From contig NZ_QNVT01000005.1 of the NCBI RefSeq assembly GCF_003385515.1, forward strand, positions 159,749 to 223,748: a DNA stretch of 64,000 nucleotides, in the 5' to 3' direction. The translations under genes and the position numbers were made by a program. Shown here piece by piece: positions 38,093 through 46,628 of the stretch. The notes below the pieces were generated by a model. It was not told the DNA's origin. It was given only the letters and a program-made list of their open reading frames with translations, and did not search any database. This DNA comes from Chryseobacterium pennae (GTDB lineage Bacteria > Bacteroidota > Bacteroidia > Flavobacteriales > Weeksellaceae). Numbering within the stretch: the stretch's first letter is position 1; each line of letters opens with the position of its first letter.

Positions 38093-39340
38093 ATGGTAAG
38101 TAGAAAAGTATTAATACATAGTATTGTTTTTGCTCCTGATGCTGTGTCTACAGCATATTTATATAATGATATTGCATATAATTTAAAAAAGAATGGATTT
38201 GAAGTAGAAGTCCTTTCTACAATGCCTCATTATAATAAAGTAGATCAGAGTAAAACAAAATTTCAAAAAAAGTTCCTTGGACTTTATTATACAAGTAATT
38301 ATAAAGGAATTAAAGTGTATCATGTACCGCAAAAGAAATATGAAAGTGTTCTTTTGCGTGGTTTTATTATGATATACTGGCATCTGTTGTCTTTTTTTCT
38401 CGGAATGAGAATTAAAAATGTAGATGTTATTATCAGTCCTTCTCCACCACTTACCATCGCTTTGGTATCTATTGCTTTGGCAAAACTTAAAAAAGCGAAA
38501 TTCATTTACAATGTTCAGGAAATTTATCCGGATTTTTTTGTGAATCAGGGGAAAATGAAATCTCAGTTTGTACTTAGAATTTTGAAAAAACTTGAGAGAT
38601 TCGTATATAAGCATTCTGATTCTTTAGTTACTATAGACCAGAATTTTAAAAACACTCTGATACCAAGGATGGATCATCCGGAGAAAATTGAAATTATAGC
38701 AAACTTTGTAGATACTGAACTTTACTATCCCATAGAATATCCAGAAGTAAATAAACAAATATTTCCGGCCAACGAAAATCTTAAAGTAATGTATGCCGGA
38801 AATATTGGGTTTGCTCAGGATTGGGTTCCTCTTATTGAAGTGGCAAAAAAAACTATAGGAATGCCTATAACTTATTTTGTAATTGGAGATGGGGCTTGTA
38901 GATCATGGCTTAAAAGTGAAATCGAAAAATATAAACTGGATAATATAAATCTGATTGATTACCAGGAAAGAAAAAGTATTCCTCATATTATTAACTATGC
39001 GGATCTACATTTCATTTTTATGAATAAAAAATTAGAGAAAGATGGTTTGCCTTCCAAAGTTTATACAATCATGGCTTGCAAAAAACCTTTATTGGTAATT
39101 AGCAATAAAAATACCCCTCTTTATGATCTGTTAGAAAATACAGGAGCTGCTTATTTAATAGAGAATTTGTCCAATAATGTAAATGAAGAATTATTCCTAA
39201 TTTTACAACAAGCACTCCATAATAAAGATGAACTCAGGGAGATGGGAGAGAAAGGATTTGATTTAGTACAAAAAGAATATACTAAAGAAAAAGTTACTGA
39301 AAAATATTTTAAACATATAAGCAATTTAATTAATAGCTAA
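38093..39340 (+). CDS. Glycosyltransferase, WbuB-like (probable L-FucNAc transferase)
   Basis: 415 aa GT4 enzyme. ISPSPPLTIALVSIALAKLKKAKF (about 112-135), NVQEIYPDFFVNQG, VMYAGNIGFAQDW near 232 and GLPSKVYTIMACKKPLLVIS near 320 are typical of WbuB/WbjE-type transferases, which act with FnlABC in E. coli O26 and P. aeruginosa O11. It starts three bases after fnlC, supporting use of UDP-L-FucNAc. Confidence 0.85.
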   Translation: MVSRKVLIHSIVFAPDAVSTAYLYNDIAYNLKKNGFEVEVLSTMPHYNKVDQSKTKFQKKFLGLYYTSNYKGIKVYHVPQKKYESVLLRGFIMIYWHLLSFFLGMRIKNVDVIISPSPPLTIALVSIALAKLKKAKFIYNVQEIYPDFFVNQGKMKSQFVLRILKKLERFVYKHSDSLVTIDQNFKNTLIPRMDHPEKIEIIANFVDTELYYPIEYPEVNKQIFPANENLKVMYAGNIGFAQDWVPLIEVAKKTIGMPITYFVIGDGACRSWLKSEIEKYKLDNINLIDYQERKSIPHIINYADLHFIFMNKKLEKDGLPSKVYTIMACKKPLLVISNKNTPLYDLLENTGAAYLIENLSNNVNEELFLILQQALHNKDELREMGEKGFDLVQKEYTKEKVTEKYFKHISNLINS

Positions 39341-39351
39341 TCGAAATTTAG

Positions 39352-40134
39352 ATGAAAATAATTATTATCACTCAGGAAGATGCATTTGTTGTACCTAAAA
39401 ATATAGAAAAAATAACACGTCTTAAAGGAGTTGAAATACTTAAAGTAGTTGATATTGATTCCGATTATAGTTTAGTTAATAAAAAATCATATTTTATTAA
39501 AGGATTTGGAATTTTTCAGACTGTAAAAATGGGAATTAAAGTAGCTTCTGCAAAAGCCCTTAATATTCTGGATTCATTAACACAGTATAAACTTGACATA
39601 GTACCCAAAAGTTTAAAGGCAGTATCCAATAGATATAATATAAGTTTTGAACAAATAAAGAATCCTAATGATCCTAAATTTTTAGAGCAAATTAAATCTT
39701 TGGAACCCGATCTTATTGTGTCTTATTCTGCCCCTGTTGTATTCAAAAAAGCTTTATTGGAAATACCCAAACACGGTTGTATAAATCTACATTGTTCCTT
39801 ACTTCCACACTATGCCGGAGTAATGCCTAGTTTCTGGACTCTCTACAAAAAAGAAAAATATACAGGTGCTACCGTACACTATATGGATTCAAAAATTGAT
39901 AACGGAAAAATTTTGAACCAGAAAAAAATAGATATAGCGAACGATGAAACAATGTTCTCATTAATTCTTAAAAGCAAAGAAATTGGTGGTAACCTAATGT
40001 GTGAAACAATTCAGGGAATTCAAAATTCAAATCTTAATATAAAAGAAAACTTGGTTGAAAACGGTAGTTACTTTACGTGGCCAACAGTAGAACAATTCCA
40101 AGAATTTACAAAAAACGGAGGTAGATTAATATGA
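39352..40134 (+). CDS. Formyltransferase family protein (amino-sugar N-formylation)
   Basis: 260 aa. The catalytic triad of formyl-tetrahydrofolate-dependent transferases is visible: Asn and His in INLHCSLLPHYAG near 143-155 and Asp in GATVHYMDSKIDNGKIL. The protein lacks the C-terminal tRNA-binding domain of Fmt. In a sugar locus it probably formylates an amino group of a sugar or nucleotide sugar. The last four bases overlap the deacetylase start, so the two are translationally coupled. Confidence 0.82.
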   Translation: MKIIIITQEDAFVVPKNIEKITRLKGVEILKVVDIDSDYSLVNKKSYFIKGFGIFQTVKMGIKVASAKALNILDSLTQYKLDIVPKSLKAVSNRYNISFEQIKNPNDPKFLEQIKSLEPDLIVSYSAPVVFKKALLEIPKHGCINLHCSLLPHYAGVMPSFWTLYKKEKYTGATVHYMDSKIDNGKILNQKKIDIANDETMFSLILKSKEIGGNLMCETIQGIQNSNLNIKENLVENGSYFTWPTVEQFQEFTKNGGRLI

Positions 40135-40976
40135 AAAAATATGCAGTTTTAAGTATGGATGTTGAAGATTGGTATCATCTTGATTATTTTAATAAGGATG
40201 AATGCAATCAAAGCCAATCCACTTTAGACGGGTTGGATATTTATTTAGATCTTTTAGATCAATATAATATCAAAACAACCTTTTTTATTGTAGGGGAATT
40301 AGTTGAAATATTAAAAGATAAAATAAAGATAATAGAAGAAAGAGGACATGAAATATGTCTTCATTCTTATGCTCATGTTAGACCTCTCCAACTCAACCTT
40401 GAAGAATTCAAACAAGATACAATCGCCGGTATTGAAGCTTTTAAAGAATTTACCAATATGGATGTGAAAGGATATAGAGCACCTTGTTTTAGCCTGGATA
40501 GAGATCGTTTAGATATTTTAAGAGAATTAGGCTTTGGTTTCGACTCAAGTAAAATTAAATTTGACGCCCATGACCTTTATGGAAGAATAGATCTTGAAGG
40601 CTTCAAATCTTCTAATCCAAATATTTATAAACAGGGAAACTTTTATGAGTTTGAAGCTTCTACTGTTGAAATTATGGGGAAAAACCTTCCAGTATCAGGT
40701 GGCGGATATCTCAGAATTTTTCCATGGATGCTTACAAAGGCCCTTTTGAAGAAGTATTTTAAAACCAATAAGCATTATTTCTTTTACATTCATCCATTTG
40801 AGTTTTCAAAAAATTATAATATAGAAGTTCCGGAAAATACTGATTTCAAAACGAAAGTACGATTCAGTAGAGGAAGAAAGTCGGTAGAAGAAAAAATGCA
40901 TAAACTTATTAAATTATTAAAAGAAAATAATTACGAGTTTGTTACCTTTAACCAAATTATCAAGAATGAAGGCTAA
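40131..40976 (+). CDS. Polysaccharide deacetylase family protein
   Basis: 281 aa NodB-homology protein. Motif 1 SMDVEDWYH (Asp pair), motif 2 ICLHSYAHVRP (metal His pair), motif 3 GYRAPCFSLD, and a late FYIHPFEF His, as in the DUF3473-type deacetylases of exopolysaccharide loci. No signal peptide, so it acts in the cytoplasm, probably on a lipid-linked or nucleotide-linked sugar. It is coupled to the formyltransferase upstream and overlaps the next gene by 11 bases. Confidence 0.86.
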   Translation: MKKYAVLSMDVEDWYHLDYFNKDECNQSQSTLDGLDIYLDLLDQYNIKTTFFIVGELVEILKDKIKIIEERGHEICLHSYAHVRPLQLNLEEFKQDTIAGIEAFKEFTNMDVKGYRAPCFSLDRDRLDILRELGFGFDSSKIKFDAHDLYGRIDLEGFKSSNPNIYKQGNFYEFEASTVEIMGKNLPVSGGGYLRIFPWMLTKALLKKYFKTNKHYFFYIHPFEFSKNYNIEVPENTDFKTKVRFSRGRKSVEEKMHKLIKLLKENNYEFVTFNQIIKNEG

Positions 40977-41805
40977 ACTTCTACTCACAGGTGCTAGTGG
41001 TTTTATTGGCTCTCGAATTTTTGAAGAGTTAAAAACAGATTTTGAAATTACTGCATTATCATCTTCGCCCAAAAAAATAGAATTTATATCACTGAATTTA
41101 TTGGATACTGAAGCTTGTAAAGATTTTTTCAGAAACAAAAAATTTGATGTTATTATTCATGCAGCAGCAATTGCTCATGGAAAGAATAACGTAAATGATA
41201 TGTCTATAGAAGATGCTAATATTCTTATGACTAAAAATATATTTAATTATTTAGATATAAGTGAGAGTAAAGTGATTTATCTGAGCTCAGTGTCAGTCTA
41301 TAGTTATAAAAATAATAAAGAATATATATCAGTCAAAGATGAACCTATTCCGGTAACTCAATATGGTGAAAGTAAATTAATCTGTGAAAAATTTTTGCAG
41401 AATCAAGGTATTCGAAATTTACACATTCTTAGATTGGCACCCGTATTTACTGAGAATAATTTGAAAGACTTAGGGAAAAGAGTTTTTTTACCTGTCTTTA
41501 AAATACCATTTTTTACAAAGCAGGATAGATGGTATTCGTTATGCCATTTGAATCAGGTAGTTTTTAAAGTAAAAGAATCAATATCCGAAACAGAAAGCTC
41601 TATTATGATTGTAAAAGATGCTAATGATTATGGTCAGCAAGACTTATTAGCCTTTTTTAATATAAATAAACCTAAAATTGTTATCAATAGAGTATTGATT
41701 AAACCGATACTTAGTCTGCTAGGGTTATTACCCACTAAAAAAGGTGATAATATTAAGGAAATGCTGCATAAACTTTTCTTTTCGGTTAGATATACCAATA
41801 ATTAA
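40966..41805 (+). CDS. NAD-dependent epimerase/reductase (WbpV-like)
   Basis: 279 aa SDR enzyme from ATG at 40966 (MKAKLLLTGASGFIGSRIF); an upstream TTG would overlap the deacetylase more deeply. NAD motif GASGFIGS, then SSVSVY and Tyr-Lys in YGESKLICEKF. WbpV/WbpK-type reductases turn the WbpM product into UDP-D-FucNAc or UDP-D-QuiNAc and are typically followed, as here, by the WbpL initiating transferase. Confidence 0.78.
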   Translation: MKAKLLLTGASGFIGSRIFEELKTDFEITALSSSPKKIEFISLNLLDTEACKDFFRNKKFDVIIHAAAIAHGKNNVNDMSIEDANILMTKNIFNYLDISESKVIYLSSVSVYSYKNNKEYISVKDEPIPVTQYGESKLICEKFLQNQGIRNLHILRLAPVFTENNLKDLGKRVFLPVFKIPFFTKQDRWYSLCHLNQVVFKVKESISETESSIMIVKDANDYGQQDLLAFFNINKPKIVINRVLIKPILSLLGLLPTKKGDNIKEMLHKLFFSVRYTNN

Positions 41806-41816
41806 TATTTTGTTTG

Positions 41817-42791
41817 ATGGATAGTATGATAATTTTCTTTATTGTTTTTTTACTACTTTTTATTGCAGAAATCTTTTATTTCAAAATAGCAGATAAATAC
41901 AATATCATTGATAAACCCAACCATCGAAGTGCACACACACAGATCACTTTAAGAGGTGGAGGAATTATTTTTCCTATTGCATTTATTATTTTCTGCTTAT
42001 TTAATCTTGATGAAGCTATACAAAACTATTGGTCTTTTGGATTAGGTTTACTGGCAATTTGTACGATTAGTTTTATAGATGATGTCCGAACTTTATCCAA
42101 CAAGATCAGACTTTCTGTTCACTTGATTTCAGTCATATTGCTGCTTTATTTTACCGGAGCTTTTACTTTAATGCCCGTTTGGAGCTGGCCTGTATTATTT
42201 GTGATAATCATCGGTACTTTAAATGCTTATAACTTTATGGATGGGATTAATGGGATGACTGGCCTTTACAGCTTGGTTACTTTAAGTTCATTAGCCTATA
42301 TCAATAGAGAAGTTGTTCAATTTACAGATCATAATTTTATATATTATCCAATATTGGCCTGTATTGTATTTCTATTTTTTAATTTCAGAAAAAAAGCGAA
42401 ATGTTTTGCTGGAGATGTAGGCAGCATGGGGATTGGTTTTTGGGTGATAGGCCTTATTACTCTTTTAATCATGAGAACAGGAGAATATAAATTTATTTTG
42501 TTACTGTCTATTTATGGGATGGAAGTGGTACTCACTATTATTGAACGTTTGTTATTGAAAGAGAATATTTTTGAAGCCCATAGAAGACACTTATATCAGC
42601 TCTTTGCCAATGAGAAGAAAGTTTCCCATTTAATAGTAAGCTTTGTGTATGCATTATGTCAATTAATCATTAATATATTTTTAATTCATTCACAACTTCC
42701 AATTTGGGCTGTTGTTTTAATTATATTTATTCCGACAGGTGGAGTATATTTGGGATTAAAATGGAGTCTGAAAAAAAAATATAACCTATAA
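41817..42791 (+). CDS. Undecaprenyl-phosphate sugar-1-phosphate transferase (WecA/WbpL type)
   Basis: 324 aa from ATG at 41817, ten or eleven membrane helices. Conserved cytoplasmic motifs: TLRGGGIIFP, FIDDVRTLSNKIR (Asp pair), NAYNFMDGINGMTG and the C-terminal HRRHLYQ. It loads the first sugar phosphate onto undecaprenyl phosphate and so starts the repeat unit. With the WbpV-like enzyme just upstream, the first sugar is probably FucNAc or QuiNAc. Confidence 0.88.
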   Translation: MDSMIIFFIVFLLLFIAEIFYFKIADKYNIIDKPNHRSAHTQITLRGGGIIFPIAFIIFCLFNLDEAIQNYWSFGLGLLAICTISFIDDVRTLSNKIRLSVHLISVILLLYFTGAFTLMPVWSWPVLFVIIIGTLNAYNFMDGINGMTGLYSLVTLSSLAYINREVVQFTDHNFIYYPILACIVFLFFNFRKKAKCFAGDVGSMGIGFWVIGLITLLIMRTGEYKFILLLSIYGMEVVLTIIERLLLKENIFEAHRRHLYQLFANEKKVSHLIVSFVYALCQLIINIFLIHSQLPIWAVVLIIFIPTGGVYLGLKWSLKKKYNL

Positions 42792-42793
42792 AC

Positions 42794-43339
42794 ATGAAAA
42801 TCAAAGAAACCCCACTTAAAGATTGTTATATTATAGAACCTACCGTTTTCGAAGACGAAAGAGGCTATTTTTTTGAAAAGTTCAACGAAAAAAAATTTGA
42901 AGAACTTACGGGAATGAACGGGCATTTTGTTCAGGATAATATTTCCAAGTCTTCCTATGGTGTATTGAGAGGACTGCATCTTCAGAAAGGAGAGCATGCA
43001 CAGGCAAAATTAGTCTCATGTCTCGAAGGAAGTGTGTGGGATGTTGCTGTGGACCTTAGAGAAGATTCTCCAACTTTTGGAAAATGGTTTGGAATTGAAC
43101 TTACTGCTGAAAATAAATTACAGTTGTATGTACCCAGAGGTTTTGGGCACGGGTTTTCTGTTTTGAGCACGCATGCTGTATTTTCATACAAATGTGATAA
43201 TTTTTATAATAAAGAATCAGAGGGAAGCGTAAAATTTAATGATCCTGATCTTGGGATCGATTGGAAAATTGAAGATAAAGACGCTGTTCTTTCGGAAAAG
43301 GACCAGAACGCACCTGGATTTAAAGAAAAAAACTTTTAA
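42794..43339 (+). CDS. rfbC: dTDP-4-dehydrorhamnose 3,5-epimerase
   Basis: 181 aa, full-length RmlC cupin. KETPLKDCYIIEPTVFEDERGYFFE, DNISKSSYGVLRGLHLQ and VPRGFGHGFSVLS are family signatures, with the catalytic His in RGLHLQ. It makes the dTDP-L-rhamnose precursor. No rmlA, rmlB or rmlD is in the window. Last gene of the polysaccharide locus, followed by a strong terminator. Confidence 0.93.
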   Translation: MKIKETPLKDCYIIEPTVFEDERGYFFEKFNEKKFEELTGMNGHFVQDNISKSSYGVLRGLHLQKGEHAQAKLVSCLEGSVWDVAVDLREDSPTFGKWFGIELTAENKLQLYVPRGFGHGFSVLSTHAVFSYKCDNFYNKESEGSVKFNDPDLGIDWKIEDKDAVLSEKDQNAPGFKEKNF

Positions 43340-43353
43340 AGTATATTATTGAG

Positions 43354-43385
43354 AACCACTTTTTTAAAGTGGTTTTTATTTTTGT
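43354..43385 (+). terminator. Terminator closing the polysaccharide locus
   Basis: AACCACTTT pairs with AAAGTGGTT across a three-base loop, followed by TTTATTTTTG. Confidence 0.9.
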
Positions 43386-43408
43386 AATCTTTACTCTTTA
43401 ATATTTTG

Positions 43409-43416
43409 TATCTTTG
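43409..43416 (+). promoter_or_regulatory. rimO promoter -7 element (TATCTTTG)
   Basis: Exact TAnnTTTG, with TTG at 43382-43384 (spacer 24, one over the usual range). It lies 19 bases before the rimO ATG, giving a short leader. Confidence 0.55.
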
Positions 43417-43435
43417 CAGACTCAAAATCAAAAAG

Positions 43436-44737
43436 ATGCGTACAAAATCTGTAGGGAAGAAGAAAATCAATGTAGTTACACTTGGGTGTTCCAAAAATGT
43501 ATATGATTCCGAAGTATTAATGAGTCAGCTGAAAGCCAACGGCAAAGAAGTGGTTCATGAAGACCGTGGAGATATTGTTGTTATTAATACCTGCGGATTT
43601 ATTGATAATGCTAAAGAAGAATCCATCAATACCATTCTGGATTATGTAGAAGCCAAAAACAGAGGTGAGGTTGAAAAAGTCTTCGTTACAGGTTGCCTTT
43701 CCGAAAGATATAAGCCGGACTTGGTGAGAGAAATTCCGGATGTAGATCAGTATTTTGGTACAAGAGATCTTCCGGTATTGTTAAAGCATTTGGGAGCAGA
43801 TTACAAGCATGAATTAGTAGGGGAAAGATTAACCACAACTCCCAAACATTACGCATACCTTAAAATTTCTGAAGGTTGTGACAGACCATGCTCTTTCTGT
43901 GCAATCCCTTTGATGAGAGGAGGCCACGTTTCCACTCCTATTGAGAAGTTGGTTTCTGAAGCTCAGAAATTGGCCAAAAAAGGAACTAAAGAATTAATTC
44001 TTATCGCTCAGGATCTTACTTATTACGGTCTGGATATTTATAAAAAACGTGCATTAGGAGATTTATTAAAAGAATTGGTGAAAGTAGAAGGTGTAGAATG
44101 GATTCGTCTTCATTATGCTTTCCCAAGCGGTTTCCCGGAAGATGTTTTGGATATTATCCGTGAAGAACCCAAAGTTTGCAACTATATAGATATTCCTCTT
44201 CAGCATATCAATTCTGACCTGTTGAAATCAATGAAAAGAGGAACTACCCACGAGAAAACGGATGCTCTTTTAGGTAAATTCAGAGAAAAAGTTCCCGATA
44301 TGGCTATCAGAACAACCCTTATTGTTGGATACCCGGGAGAAACTGAAGAAAGATTCCAGGAGCTTAAAGATTGGGTGAAAGAACAGAAATTTGACAGATT
44401 AGGATGTTTTACCTATTCTCATGAGGAAAATACAGGAGCTTATGTATTGGAGGATGATATTCCCCAAGAAATAAAAGAAGCCAGAGTAGAAGAGATTATG
44501 GAATTGCAGTCTCAGATCTCTTGGGAAAAAAACCAGGAAAAAGTAGGAAAAGTGTTCAGATGTATCTTCGACCGTAAAGAAGGAAACTACTTTATCGGAA
44601 GAACAGAATATGATTCCCCGGACGTAGATAATACGGTTCTGGTTTCAGCAGAAGATACCTATATTTCTATTGGGGAGTTTGCAGATGTGAAGATTACTTC
44701 AGCAGAAGAATTTGACTTGTATGGTGAACTAATATAA
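43436..44737 (+). CDS. rimO: Ribosomal protein S12 methylthiotransferase
   Basis: 433 aa radical-SAM enzyme that methylthiolates the conserved Asp of ribosomal protein S12. N-terminal MTTase domain with TLGCSKNVYDSE and INTCGFIDNAKEES, radical-SAM centre CDRPCSFC near 140-147, and a C-terminal TRAM domain. The start is ATG at 43436 (MRTKSVGKK): the frame reaches back to 43406, but that stretch contains the promoter. Confidence 0.95.
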   Translation: MRTKSVGKKKINVVTLGCSKNVYDSEVLMSQLKANGKEVVHEDRGDIVVINTCGFIDNAKEESINTILDYVEAKNRGEVEKVFVTGCLSERYKPDLVREIPDVDQYFGTRDLPVLLKHLGADYKHELVGERLTTTPKHYAYLKISEGCDRPCSFCAIPLMRGGHVSTPIEKLVSEAQKLAKKGTKELILIAQDLTYYGLDIYKKRALGDLLKELVKVEGVEWIRLHYAFPSGFPEDVLDIIREEPKVCNYIDIPLQHINSDLLKSMKRGTTHEKTDALLGKFREKVPDMAIRTTLIVGYPGETEERFQELKDWVKEQKFDRLGCFTYSHEENTGAYVLEDDIPQEIKEARVEEIMELQSQISWEKNQEKVGKVFRCIFDRKEGNYFIGRTEYDSPDVDNTVLVSAEDTYISIGEFADVKITSAEEFDLYGELI

Positions 44738-45124
44738 AAATATAAAACGCTATTAATCAGAGAGAAAAATCTAGTTCCTGAAATATGAAAAAATGAAATA
44801 TTAATACAATTTAATATAAATACTTTTATGTTGAGTTTTTTAATTATTTGATTTTCAGTATTTTGGTTGTTCTGGTGTTAAGATTTTTTAATTTTCTACT
44901 ATAAAGTACGCAAATTAAAAAATTTAATCTTAAATTATGCGGCATAAGCAATGTTTTTTAAATCATATGCTATCAATAAGTTATTTATTAAAATTGGGCT
45001 AAAACTTAAAAAATATGTTTTTTTTATTTATCTTAGCCTTAAGATAATAATCGCAAGTTGAGATACATTTTCCTTTAGGGAAATTTTTGATGAAAAATAA
45101 TGTAATTAAAATCTTTAAAAACTT
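44738..45124. other. 387 bp AT-rich gap before the secreted-protein pair
   Basis: No gene seen. It contains a perfect dyad TTATCTTA-GCCT-TAAGATAA at 45028-45047 and a weak hairpin near 45069-45084. No exact TAnnTTTG element was found. Confidence 0.5.
45028..45047. promoter_or_regulatory. Perfect 20 bp dyad upstream of the secreted-protein gene
   Basis: Eight-base arms TTATCTTA and TAAGATAA with a four-base centre, 77 bases before the start codon. It is not followed by a T run, so an operator is more likely than a terminator. Confidence 0.35.
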
Positions 45125-45798
45125 ATGAAAAAATTTTTATTAACAGCAACTATGCTCGTTGCCTTTACGGCCCTTTCCAAGGCTCAGCAAGGTAGAGTGG
45201 GGATTAACACGTCCACACCTGCCGCAACTCTAGATGTAGTAGCTAACGCTGATGCTACTAGACCTGATGCCTTATTAGTCCCTCGTTTGTCAAGAGCTGA
45301 TTTAGAAGCTAAAACTAATGCATATGCCAATGGTACATCTACTGTGGCCAGTGCTCAAAATGGCGCACTTGTATTTGTTAATGCATTAGGTGGTAATGGA
45401 ACTGGTAAAACAGTTAACGTTACAGCTACTGGGTTTTATTACTATGATGGTACAAACGGTAATAACGTTTGGAAACCTGTAGGAGGAGGTCAGTTACTCA
45501 AAGGTATGAAGGTATTGTAGGGTCTGCTACTACAGTTAATGCTGCTTACACGGTTACCGGGAATGATTACTTTATTGTAACAAATGCTGCAGCTGGACTT
45601 ACAATTACTTTGCCTGCTGCTGATCCTACCAATGCTGGTAGAGTAGTAGTAGTCTCTAATCAGAATACAGCCAGTTCTACTGTTACAGTAGTAGCTGCAA
45701 ACGGTGTTGCTGTTGCTGGTACTAATACTGTTCTACAGTTTAGAGGAAAACAGTATGTTTCTGATGGTACAAGATGGGTTACAATATCCTATAATTAA
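45125..45798 (+). pseudogene. Secreted protein of unknown function, split by a -1 frameshift
   Basis: The first frame gives a signal peptide (MKKFLLTATMLVAFTALSKA) and GRVGINTSTPAATLDV, ending out of context at 45520. The second frame picks up after about 45490 with SVTQRYEGIVGS and runs to 45798 (GTRWVTISYN) without its own signal. Together they form a sensible secreted protein of about 220 aa. One base seems missing within GGAGGAGGTCAG (45481-45492). The GINTSTPAATLDV motif is common in Bacteroidota surface proteins. It could be a true mutation, phase variation or a sequencing error. Confidence 0.7.
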
Positions 45799-45817
45799 TA
45801 CTTTAAAATCCAATACA

Positions 45818-46570
45818 ATGAAAAAAATAGTTTTATTCAGCATATTTTGTTTCCTTTCTTCTAATTTATCTCATGCTCAAATAGCAACTAACCAACAGAC
45901 TGTTGCTACCATTACGGATGAGAACGCATTTATGGATGCAAGTTCAAATTTTGATATAAGTGCTAACTCATCTAATACATTAGGAAAAGGTTTAGTATAT
46001 CCAAGAACAAACCTTACTACTTGGGTTTTTAAAACAGATAACGTTGACGGTATTAATTTCCCTACTGGTTTTGACGGTATGATTGTTTATAATACAGGAA
46101 CTGGAAATACTCTAACAGGAGCTAATAACCCAAGTACAGTATCTACTGTTGCGCCAGGTTTTTATTATTTTTCCAATCCTATAGCTGCAGGTAGTACTAC
46201 AGGTAGTGCTGCAGTTGCAACAGGTAAATGGTTACCATTGGGAGCAAACCCAAAAGTGAATATTGCTACTGCTGAAACAACTACAAATACAGCAGTCAAC
46301 GGAAATCAGGTATATGCAAAGAGAGGAACTTTCACTACAAGTGGAACTTCTACAGCTCCTACAGCATATTCAAATCAGGCTGCAATCGCAAGTCCGGGAA
46401 GCCTTTATAGAATAACAATTTATCAGTCCGGAACAAATAATGTATACTCAAACAGTGTATATTCATATGCCGCTGATGGTTCTTTTGTAACTGGTTCACC
46501 AAGTATGTCTGTAGTTTATCCTGCAGGAACATATAACTATACTGTAGAGTATACAAAAACAAACAATTAA
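45818..46570 (+). CDS. Secreted protein of unknown function
   Basis: 250 aa from ATG at 45818; the longer frame overlaps the upstream gene and lacks a signal. Signal peptide about 1-20 (ending SHAQ). Rich in Thr, Ser, Asn and Gly, with PRTNLTTWVFK, PTGFDGMIVYNTGTG and APGFYYFSN segments, and TGKWLPLG. The PGFYYF...GKWLPLG pattern resembles GFYYYDG...NVWKPVG in the upstream gene, so the two are likely related in structure. No catalytic motif seen and no clear type IX secretion C-terminal domain. Confidence 0.75.
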   Translation: MKKIVLFSIFCFLSSNLSHAQIATNQQTVATITDENAFMDASSNFDISANSSNTLGKGLVYPRTNLTTWVFKTDNVDGINFPTGFDGMIVYNTGTGNTLTGANNPSTVSTVAPGFYYFSNPIAAGSTTGSAAVATGKWLPLGANPKVNIATAETTTNTAVNGNQVYAKRGTFTTSGTSTAPTAYSNQAAIASPGSLYRITIYQSGTNNVYSNSVYSYAADGSFVTGSPSMSVVYPAGTYNYTVEYTKTNN

Positions 46571-46594
46571 TTTTTGATTAATTATAAATTTATA

Positions 46595-46628
46595 GAAGCC
46601 GATGATTTAATTTTCATCGGCTTTTTTT
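46595..46628 (+). terminator. Terminator after the secreted-protein pair
   Basis: AAGCCGATGA pairs with TCATCGGCTT (8-base loop), followed by a run of T. Confidence 0.9.

Noticed and set aside
43406..43435. Longer start for rimO
   Set aside because: It would translate through the -7 promoter element TATCTTTG; MRTKSVG at 43436 is the natural start.
45481..45510. Programmed -1 ribosomal frameshift in the secreted-protein gene
   Set aside because: No slippery heptamer and no clear downstream pseudoknot; a lost base is simpler.
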